This document shows, piece after piece, positions 43,601 to 55,600 of a stretch of DNA of 64,000 nt (position 1 is the first letter of the stretch; every line of letters starts with the position of its first letter). The stretch is from Plazaster borealis (taxonomy: Eukaryota > Echinodermata > Asteroidea > Forcipulatida > Labidiasteridae), in the NCBI GenBank assembly GCA_021014325.1, contig CM037475.1, positions 2,635,001 to 2,699,000 on the forward strand, written 5' to 3'. The position numbers and the translations under genes are program-made. The notes under the pieces are model-generated. The model saw only the letters and a list, made by a program, of their open reading frames with translations, did not search any database and was not told where the DNA came from.

Positions 43601-46600
43601 ATTGCATGGTGAGGTATCAGTGTATATTCAGTTTGCGGTAACACCATGTGTTTATATCTACTTTATATGGGTTTTGAGGCATTGCATGGTGAGGTATCAG
43701 TGTATATTCAGTTTGCGGTAACACCATGTGTTTATATCTACTTTATATGGGTTTTGAGGCATTGCATGGTGAGGTATCAATGTATATTTAGTTTGCGGTA
43801 ACACCATGTGTTTATATCTACTTTATATGGGTTTTGAGGCATTGCATTGTGAGGTATCAGTGTATATTAAGTTTGCAGTAACACCATGTGTTTATATCTA
43901 CTTTATATGGGTTTTGAGGCATTGCATGGTGAGGTATCAGTGTATATTCAGTTTGCGGTAACACCATGTGTTTATATCTACTTTATATGGGTTTTGAGGC
44001 ATTGCATGGTGAGGTATCAGTGTATATTCAGTTTGCGGTAACACCATGTGTTTATATCTACTTTATATGGGTTTTGAGGCATTGCATGGTGAGGTATCAG
44101 TGTATATTAAGTTTGTGGTAACACCATGTGTTTATATCTACTTTATATGGGTTTTGAGGCATTGCATGGTGAGGTATCAATGTATATTAAGTTTGCAGTA
44201 ACACCATGTGTTTATGTCTACTTTATATGGGTTTAAGGCATTGCGGTGAGGTATCAATGTATATTAAGTTTGCGGTAACACCTTATCTACTTTGCTGCAT
44301 AGATTTGTTCTTTGAGAACTTGTCTCGCTATTTATTCTACCGCCGTGGAATAGATTTCAAAAATGCAAGAAACTAATGAGTTCTAAAAAGAACTGTCCTG
44401 CTTATTAAGTACTACTTTTGCTTAGTGGATCGAGGGGACCTCTCAATATTAAAATTCCCTGCCGCGGAGTGAGTTCTTAATTCCTTAAGAGGCACATGAT
44501 GATTTTGATACTGCACAGCCAACCCATCCATTTTAAGTATGGTGAACGGCATTTACATTTGTATCTTTTTAGAGTACAAAACAATATTTTGCCTGTCAGG
44601 AAATGTTCTAGGTCACGCTTTTTTGTTAAACAAGGTGAAATAGTAGTTTTTAAATTTGCATCCGGGATAAAGATTTTTTTTTGGTTTTACCCATACACCG
44701 ATGTGTGTAAAGCACTGTATACTGGGTACTGTCCCAATCCCTGTGAAAAAAAACCCCACAATTACTCAGGTGGGATTCGAACCCAGATGTCTTAACACTA
44801 GACCAACCAGATCGCCTGGTAGCTAGAGGCAGTTTGAATCCTATATTTGAGCAATGGTTACTGCAACAATTTAATAGGTGTTAAATTTGCATCAGCTCCC
44901 TTGAAGAAGAATTAAATAACACTCGAACTTACTGGACGACACCGAGGCCTCCGTGGGAGAGAATGTCAACAAATAAAAGATTCTCTCTGGACTCGACAGC
45001 CTCCTGAAATTCAAATCTGTGTTCACTTGTGAAGTTTAAGAGTTCCTGAAAGAAAGACGAGAAAATGAAGTTTAGGGCTTTTTCCAAACCTTGGCTCAGG
45101 ACTTTGTTTGAAGTTGGAAACATCGTGCAAAATGCACACAGCTCCACAATTGAGAGGAGGTAAAAAACAGATTCATGGATGATTTGTGCTGTGGAAAAAA
45201 GAATGCTTTCCCGAACATAAAGACATTTTAAGTTTTTGTAAAATTCTAGTTAGCTTTGAACTTCTGATTGCATCAATCCCTTCAAATTGGAGTGGAACGA
45301 TCCGAAATGCCAAACACCTACGGAGCGCAATATAGTTGTGTACAAAAAAATGTTTGGGTTCACAGAACACACTGAGGAAACAAAGACCAAGAACATTTAT
45401 TGGCCGATTTTAAAGATTTGTGGATTAAATGAAAAGAAATTCAATAAGTATTTTTATCTAAAATGAAATCTTCAGGGAAATAATAGTTTGTAAGATTGAC
45501 CTTTGCACACATTTTTATAATTTGTCTCTCTGACTGTGAGAATCACCAGGGTCCAAATTTCACGGTACTGCTTAACACAGAACTGTGCGCTAACGCTGCC
45601 CTGTAAAGCGGTGTCTATGGGTCGTAAGTGTAGAATTCCAGGGTAAGGAGCGCCATGATACTGGGCTCTGAATGAACTTACAATTAGACTTTTCAGACTT
45701 TCAACGAAATTGTCAATATCGTCAGACACCGTTCTTCGATCTGGTAAACAAATAAATGAAGAAACAAACAAAAACGCAAATAAGAAAAATATTTTGCAAA
45801 GACTGAAAATAGTATTTAAATCACAGAAACTGTTAAATTAAATCTCTTTACAACATAGACCATGCAAGCCTCGCGCGTATCGAAAATGAGAAAACAACTA
45901 GAATGAAGACTATATTTTTTCTATGAATATAAATCTTCTTTTTCAATTCTAATTATTGAAAACAAAAATAGGAATTTGTTATAAATACAAATTTCAATTT
46001 GTATATAATACATTATTTGTTAAAATTAACATTGAAACAAAATTACAACTTGGGACAAGGATGTTTATTTTTTGAAAAACAAAATTTGCCAATCATGCCC
46101 GAATTTGTGCGACCATAACATAGGTTTAATGATAACATGAACGTCAGTTGGGCAACATTCTGAATTGTTTAAAAGAAACCAGAAACGGAGGTCAAGTCTC
46201 ATTCTCGGGTTTTCTTTGTTGATTTGTTAAATTTATTTTACATTTTAATATATTATTTCATGGCTAAATTTTAATTTTCCCAACAAAATGATATAATTTT
46301 CATAGCCATTAACTAAATTGAAGAAACAGAATCACGCTACATAAGCCTAAACATGGTTGGGACCAACTTTGTCCCAGAAGTTTGAATACGCACAAGACTT
46401 GCACAGTCTATTGCACCAGTTGTGGGCAACTAGTTACTGATAATTTAAAATTACCCTTGTTCAAAATTAAAATTGACCCATTTAAATTAAACTCCGAACA
46501 GAATGTGTATTGTAATCATAAATCCACCACATGTAGTATACACATCCACATAGCAAACTTACAATACAAAACCTTTCAAGAATCACAGTCTATTGCACCA

Positions 46601-49600
46601 GTTGTGGGTAGCTAGTTACTGATAATTCAAAATTACACTTGTTCAAAATTAAAATTGACCCATTTAAATTAAACTCCGAACAGATTTGAATGTGTATTGT
46701 AATCATAAATCCACCACATGTAGTCATAATACACATCCACATAGCAAACTTACAATACAAAACCTTACAAGAATCACAACAGAAAGTGACTTACACGCTG
46801 CTGACTCCAGAGGGCTAAACCGAAGACAGACGCCATCTTTATCAATATTTACAATATCCACCTTGACATTGGGGTTCTCCCGCCGTAGCTCTTCACCAAG
46901 CTGCAAGGCAAAAGGACTGTTTTAGTACCCTGTAATCAGAGTAATGTTTTAGTACTCATTACTCAGAGTACTCCATTTTTTGGTATCCTTACTCGTAGTG
47001 CTGTTTTAGTATCCTTCACTCACAGTACTGTTTTAGTATCCTGCATTGAGATTACTCTGTTGTAGTACCCTGTACTTCAAGTACTCATAGTACTGTTTTA
47101 GTACCCTGTACTCAGAGTGATCTGTTTTAGTACCCTGTACTCAAGTACTATGTTTTAGTACCCTCCATTTAGACTACTCTGTTGTAGTACCCTGTACTTC
47201 GAGTTCTCAGAGTACTGTTTTAGTACCCTGTATTCAGAGATCTGTTTAGTACTCTGTACTCAAGTACTCTGTTTTAGTACCCAGTACCAGAAGTACTATG
47301 TTTACACACTTGGCTCCATCACTGTGTTCCATTCCTGACATACCCATGTATTGAAAGCATCTAATAGAGGGCTCGGTAGACTGCTTGTTGGTTGGTCCTC
47401 TGCGCTGTCTGTATACGGTGAAGCGTCTGGCCCAGGACCCTCTCTTCTATCGCCATATTTGAATACAACTACTGGTGAGATGACATCAGCCTGACCCTAG
47501 ATTGGGGAGATGGAAAGGGGTAAAGGGACAAAGAAAAGATTGTTCTATTATTATTATTAAAGACCTACTTGAACAAAAACGGCAACAAGTGATCACAATT
47601 CGAAATTCACAAATAGCTGTGTTGTGTCTTCACTCATGTTACGTCATATGTGGAAGCTCCATTTTGTACAGCTGCTTTGTTGCAGCATGAAGGTATAACA
47701 AAGCAACATCCCACACCATGACGTCAAAGTATTGTCATTTTGACGCATGCCGTCAACGGCAGAATTGTTTCTAGTTTTTCAAAACTTTGAGGTTGGGGCC
47801 TAATTTTTTGATCGATAATTACGAACAAATTCAGAAGTGTACAAATATCAAAATTGCATTTAAATGATAAACAAACACAATATAAAAAAGTTTAAATAGC
47901 ATTCCTGTTAAAAAATCTTCACTCAAGTAGCTGTTTAAACATCAAGTAAAAAAAACACAAAAAAAAAACACATGACTTGGTAAACTTTAAAGAATTTGGG
48001 TTGAATAAAGAAAAATTGACTAGAGCAGGATTTGATCCTCCGATTAACATGCAGGGGTCATGGGGAAATCTGTCCCCCGGAGATTCTGTCCCCCATATAA
48101 TAATAATAATAATAATAATAATATAGTCTTATATAGCGCACGTATCTACCAATAAGGTACTCAAGGCGCTTGATTAGACAAACTGTAAGTTTTTCCCGCA
48201 AGGTATGCGGGGCTACATTTTTGAAGTATGAGACCTATTCCTTTACATAGCATCATGTAGTGGTTTACAAGGTGCTGTGGCGCAATATGCTGCCGATCAA
48301 ACCAGGAACACTGGGTCGAACCCCTTCTCTTTACGATAAGTGCACTGGGTTCTTTTACGTGCATTACACAACACACGGGACCTACGGCTTAACGTCCCAT
48401 CCGAAGGACGAAGCATGTGGTTAAGTGTCTTGCTTAAGGACACAAGTGTCACGACTGGGATTCGAACCCACACTCTGCTGATCAGAAACACCAGAGCTTG
48501 AGTTCGGTGTTCTTATCCGCTCAGCCACGACACGCCACATATGGGAAATTAACATAAGGATCTGTGTGTACAGCACATAATAAGAAATCTACTTACTAAA
48601 ACCTGTATTGTTTTGGTGAAGATCTCTTTAAGAGAACCCTCCGATATAACCTGGTTGCTGTCTTTAATTGGCTTTTCCTAAAAAAAACAAAAACACAAAC
48701 AAACTTTGTTACAACAATCTCCATCTTAAAGGCCCTGTACACTATTGGCAAGATCGAAAAACACAAATGTTCACAGATTCACACATAACCTACAAGACTT
48801 AAAGTAAGTAATGGTAGAAAGGGTTCCTTAAAATATTTCTGCCTAAAATGGTATCGTTTCTGAGAAATGAGTGAAACAATAGTTTTTATCACGCGCGATA
48901 AAAACTTGATGTTTGAAAAAACAGAAAACACATAAGGTCTCTTTTCACTATTTTGTCGTGACCTCGATGACCAATTGAGCTCAAACTTTCACAGGTTTGT
49001 TTGTTCATGCATATGTTGAATCACACAAAATGTGGACACTGATTTGAGCCGTTACCAATAGTGTACAATACCTTTAAAATCCGAATAGACCCTTTGCATA
49101 GACCCCCATCGCTGAGGTCAAACAGTGGAAATGTGCACGTGTGTACATGCCACGCACAACTCTCAGCCAATGATTGGTTTTTTTCGACCTCAGTGAGGGC
49201 GCTGTTTGAGCTTATGATGCCATATGCAAGAGGAGCTACATCTATGAAGGTAATTTTTAATAAAAGCCCATTTTGAGTATGCATGAGTGAAAAAGGCAAA
49301 ATAAATTGGAAAGACCCAGGGAAAAGTTCCAGGTGTATCCATTAATTTATTGAAAATTCAATAAGAAACCAAAGTTGTCCCCTGGAAAGAGAACGGCATA
49401 TTCAGGTTACCATCTTGAGCAAGGTGAACCTACATCACAAACTCTTTCTGGTTACAGAGCAATTTTCGCGTAGATCTTGGAAATTGTGAATTTTATGTCA
49501 CAAACTTGTTTCTGATCAGGAACGCCAAAACACGCCTCTTATAAATGAGGCAAATGAATCAGCTATTGATCACTTACTGATATATTGATTGATCCAAGCG

Positions 49601-52600
49601 AATTGAGTCTTTGCTGCATATGTTGACTCTGTAGAACAAAACAAATCAATGACTCTATTTAATCAGTGTAGAAAGTTAAATAATCTTCTAAAATTATCCC
49701 TTACCATCCCCAACACTTCAAAATCCAACTGCATGTTTTGGTTGATTCTATTGGACCAAGGACTGCACTAGTAAACTGATTATGCTTTACATGGGATCAG
49801 GCATACCAACATAATCAGAGTCCAACAGTTTGGTTGTTGAGTTACTGTATGGTGTTGGACTGAGGACTGCACTAGTAAACTGATCATGCTTTACATGGGA
49901 TCAGGCATACCACCATAATCAGAGTCCAACAGTTTGGATGTTTAGTTACTGAATGGTGTTGGACTGAGCACTGCACTAGTAAACTGATTATGCTTTACAT
50001 GGGATCAAGCATACCACCATAATCAGAGTCCAACAGTTTGGGTGGTGAGTTACTGAATGGTGTTGGACTGAGGACTGCACTAGTAAACTGATTATGCTTT
50101 ACATGGGATCAGGCATACCACCATAATCAGAGTCCAACAGTTTGTGCGATGAGTTACTGTACGGTGTTGGACTGAGGACTGCACTAGTAAACTGATTATG
50201 CTTTACATGGGATCAGGCACACCACCATAATCAGAGTCCCAACAGTTTGAGTGTTGAGTTACTGAATGGTGTTGGGCTGAGGACTGCACTAGTAAACTGA
50301 TTATGCTTTACATGGGATCAGGCATACCACCATAATCAGAGTCCAACAGTTTGTGCGATGAGTTACTGTACGGTGTTGGACTGAGGACTGCACTAGTAAA
50401 CTGATTATACTTTACATGGGATCAGGCATACCACCATAATCAGAGTCCAACAGTTTGTGCGATGAGTTACTGTACGGTGTTGGACTGAGGACTGCACTAG
50501 TAAACTGATCATGCTTTACATGGGATCAGGCATACCACCATAATCAGAGTCCTACAGTTTGTGCGATGAGTTACTGTACGGTGTTGGACTGAGGACTGCA
50601 CTAGTAAACTGATCATGCTTTACATGGGATCAGGCATACCACCATAATCAAAGTCCAACAGTTTGGGTGGTGAGTTACTGATGAATGGTTTGGGGTTTTG
50701 TTAGAGAGATAAAGATTCCTTGTAAATCTCTCCAGGGAGTCAGGGTCAAGTTAATGTTTACACTTCGGCCTGATTTGATAAAGTTGCTCAGTGTAAAATG
50801 TTGAAAACAAAATAATGTATTGCATATGAAAGATGATTTTCACTTCTTGCCTACACACCTCCAAAACTGACATTCATATCAGGCAGAAGCAAGTCTTAAA
50901 GGCACTGAACATGTTTCGAAATTGTCAAAGACCTGTGTATGCATAAAATAACAAGCCTGTGAACATTTGGGCTCCATTGGTCATCAAGTTGCAAGAAAAT
51001 GATGAAAGAAAAAACACCCTTGTTGTACAAATTTGTGTGCTTTCAGATAGGAATAAAAACTTCTTGCAAGAAGTTTTTATTATTTTAGTGAGAAATTACC
51101 TCTTTCTCAAAAACTCAATACTTCAGAGGGAGTCGTTTCCTACAATGTTTTTTACTATCAACAGCTCTCCATTGCTCGTTACCAAGTAAGATTTTTTGCT
51201 AATCTTTGTTTTGAGTCATTACCAAACGTGTACGATACCTTTAAACCATCCCGGATTTAATTTAAACACAAAACCTCTTGAACAAATGACCTGAAACTCA
51301 CCAAGTCTGCTGCATGCTTGAGTTTAGCTACGATGCCTTTGTACCCAAGACATTGTAAACTGAGCCAGAGAGGTAAGGCACTTAGACGATCATGGATCTG
51401 TGAAGATCCCGCACCGGCCGCTAAAGTCTACAAAGAAATCAGAAAGGAATTATCAAGCAATCATACAAAACTGGGGTCAAAACAATCTTAACCCTCCTAC
51501 TGTCTAAGGTTTTGACTGATATAAAACTATGTCAGCCATCAATATGATAACAGGTGTTGCAAGCAGTAATGTACAGTTAGTTCTGTGCACAGTTGTGCCA
51601 CCATACACAACCAGTGCATCTCAATGGTTTCAAAAGGTTGGTCAACTCGCTGGAAAATGTTACCAAGAGTACAAGGGTTTTAAGGAGTTTCAAAATTAAA
51701 ACTATAAAAGAAATTACAATTTGTTTTTACCCTTACACCGAGTGTATTAAGCACTGTATACTCAGTACTTTCCCGAGTTCTGTGAAAAAAATCCACAGGC
51801 AAATCACCCGGGCGGGACCTGAACCCACGATCCCTGCATTGCTAGAGCAGATGTCCCAACACTAGACCACTGAGCTAGCCCAGTGGCTAGAGGCAGTTTG
51901 AATCCTATGTGTTAGCAGCAACGATTGAATAGATGTTAATTTTGCATCAGGGATATAGAATATTAGAAAATTATTTGTTGAAACTTTCCAATTTTTTGAA
52001 TAGAGCCTTCTCACTGAGGTCACATTTCTTTAGCAATGCATGAGCTCTGCCATGCTGGAGTACTACACACATGTAGGATAAGTATGTATGGTGCCATCCT
52101 GCCTTGCATTTCACAGCACGTGTTCCCACAGTTGTGTGAGATGTGTGCATATAAGTACTTCAGCATGTTTGAAACTGACACTCTGATTGTCAATAGAAGT
52201 AGAAAGACTCTCTGAATGCTCCTCAAACATCACTTACCATAGCAGGATCAGCACTCTTGTATAACGTCTACACAAACACTGGTTAAGGGAGCCATAATAG
52301 CAGCATCGACTGAGATATCTCAAGACAAAAATCCTAAAACTCGTAAAGCAACTGAGAATTTCAGGCCACCAGTTGGCTGTAGACATAATGACAATTTCTG
52401 CTAGATCAGGGACCAATTTCAATAAAGATTTAAAACACACAAATTTGCTAAGGACAGCAAAATCTTAATCAGCAAAAAAACAGGTTACCAGCCAAAATGT
52501 AATAATAATGTGTGTTACTTGTGACTGGTAACCTGCTTTTTTTTGTTCAGCAAATATATCTTTTTTTAAAGCAAGATTTCCTGCTTAACATCTGACTGAA

Positions 52601-55600
52601 ACTGAAGACTTGCAGATGGAGCAAAAACAAGGGCCTGGGCTGAATTTCACAAAGCACTAAGATTCATCTTAAGACGAGTTGTCAATATCACCATAGTGAT
52701 TTGTATTGTGACATCACACTTTGCTTAGAAGTTAAGACCAACTCACACTTAAGATCAATCTTATCTCTTTGTGAAATAGGCCCCTGACTTCATAAGTCTG
52801 CTTGGCAGGCAAATCTGCTAAGCACATAAAAATTCGCTTAGCGGAAACATGTTACCAGCCGAAAATGACATGTAATGTAAAGGATACGACTGATGTAACA
52901 CCAGGGAGGCCCAGCCATACTCCAGGCTGTAAGGTCAGACTGTTCACTCTCTTCGCTGCCTGTAATCAAACCACATCAATAAGAAAATCAAAACCCAAAG
53001 ACGAGAAGACAGTGTTACATCTCAAAAGCAAGCTAGTGTAAGCATATAGAGAAAGGATGTAAGCTTGTTATTTTGTTGTACCCCACACTTTCCCCAGTCT
53101 TACAAGCCAACAGGTCCCCCATCCTAATTAATACAATGCCCACCCAGACACCAGTGGCTATAGACTGGCTGTCTGGGACTTGACAAATTCATTTTTTTTT
53201 TTTAATGACCTCTGGACCACCCTCATCTTCACTGACCAATATAAGTCTTATTTTCCTTTCTCATTCATTCTATCCTTACTTGCTAATCTCAGCACTCCAC
53301 TCGACATCTTTGTAAAGCCATACAGTGTTTAATAAACCATCCTGTACATTACAGCCCAAAGAGGAGAGTCTGCACTTGAGTATTATTTATATGCTATATC
53401 GGTTCTTAGGTGACACATCTATTTTAAAGTGTTACACTAGCAAGCTAGCGCACCATACTAGAACCATTTTCTTCTGTGAAATATTTCCCTCTGAAATGAA
53501 GTCATACTTGATACAATGGTATCTGAAAACTTTAAAAAACGCAACTGATTTTGGTTGTTACATCCAAAATTAAGGATAATGTATTTACATGCTGAAAATA
53601 TTGTGCATGTTTTTGTTATACTATTTTATGACTCACACACTGGATTAAGCCCAAATTTTCACAGTTTTGTTATTTCATGTATATGGTCAGGTTGATTACA
53701 CAAAACATGAACACTGTCTGCGACTATTTTGTCAGCCTTACCTTTAACTTAATTACCTATAACTTGAACAGTTTGTGCCCCACGGAAATGACTTCCAATA
53801 CTTTGGAGCACTCTGTCAAGATCGATTAAAGAGAGGCTCCAAGGTCAAATTCAGTTTTGTGATGCACTCATTTTCAGATAGAAACAGAGTCCTTATGAGA
53901 TGGCCTGAATGACATTTAGTTCTTTCAGAGAGAAATTTGAAGCACAAGGTCAGTGGATGTCAACAATAAATGGGTCTGTACAATCGATAGTCTCTCAACT
54001 TCAATGCCGTTTTGATTGAATCTCATGGAAATTCAGGAATGAACTAAAAACTCCCCATGCAAAAATGTACAGACCAACATATTTGAAATGTGACACCATC
54101 GGATGTTTTGAAATGTTACCCAGAAGGGGTATGAAATAAAATGGCATTATAAAGTTTTAATGTGAGTTAAGAGACTTGTCATTTTGTCCACTTTTTCAAG
54201 GGCTCTATCTGTTGGAAAATGAGTGCATCACAATACTGAATTTGACCTTGGAGCCCCTCCTTAAAGGGTCTGTATACGTTTGGTAATGACTCTGAAAATT
54301 AATGGCAATAAAAACTTACTTGGTAAGAAGTACAGCAGCTTTGGATAGTATAATGCATTTTGAGAAACTTTTCACAAAGAAGTAATGCGGTTATGGAAAA
54401 AAAAAATATCACTTTTTATCCCAAAAAATTTGAATCTGAGAAGCGTTACTGACAGTAAGATTGTGTATTCCAATTGCAGATTATTCTTCCTGCGTGGACA
54501 TAACCGCTCCAGATTTTCTGCAATATCTCAAAAACACTACCACCTTTTGAAATGAAATTTTCACAGGTTAGTTTTATAATACATATACAACTATATGTTA
54601 TTGAAACAAACAGTGGGTTCCAATTACCAAACGCATACAATTCCTTTAAGCATTATCAAGTTTACTACTACTTTTCTTCCCATATAAAATATAAATACTT
54701 ACTAAAACTGAAGTAGGAACCGTTCCCAATGCCAATGTTGCTAAGTTGTGCCTGAACAAACAAATCAAATACATCAAATCAATGTATTGCATCCAAAGAC
54801 CAAGACTGGAATAAACTGGATTGAAAAACGGCAGTTTCATTGATGCAAGAATCAAAACCATGCAAACAAATTGTGGTACTACTGAATGGGTTTATAGCTA
54901 GCCTCTTGTCATCAGCACCCAATTTCATAAAGCTGTTAAGCAGAAAATACCGCTAAGCAAATTTCTTCGCTAAGCAAAAAATGAGCTGGGAACCAATGGC
55001 AACAATGGAAACTTTATGAAATATTGGCTGGTAACCTGTTTTACCTGAGCAAGATTTGTCTGTGCTTACAGGCTTTATGAAATTGGGCCCAGGCAAGCTG
55101 GTCTAGCACAACAGATTGCAAGCTATGGGTAGTGACCCAAAAGTGGGTCTCAACAAAATTTCAGGTGTGTTGTTAAACTTTGTCAGAAGCGCTAATATTT
55201 AGCATGACACCTTTGATCATTCCGTCAGCAACAAATAATATGTGGGTGTGATTCCTGGCTACACTGCAGTTACAGGTTGAATGGCTTCTGACTGGCACCC
55301 CCCGAACAAAGAAACTGCCAAAATAGGAAGACTGCCAATATAGGGCTAGATAGCTCAGTTGGTAGAGTGCCCGCACATTAATCCGGAGGTCGTTGGTTCA
55401 AGTCCTGCTCTTGTAAATTTGTCTTTGTTCAACCCAAAATTATTTTAAAAATTTACCCACTCAGTCTCCCTCATTGTTTATAAAACTCGATACAACAAAT
55501 AATACCCTCACAATATTGAAGTAAGATAAACCCATTTTTTATTCAGACTACCTCTGCAGCAGGGCGTTCTACCAGTGATTGTCAGGTGGGTTGCTGTCGA

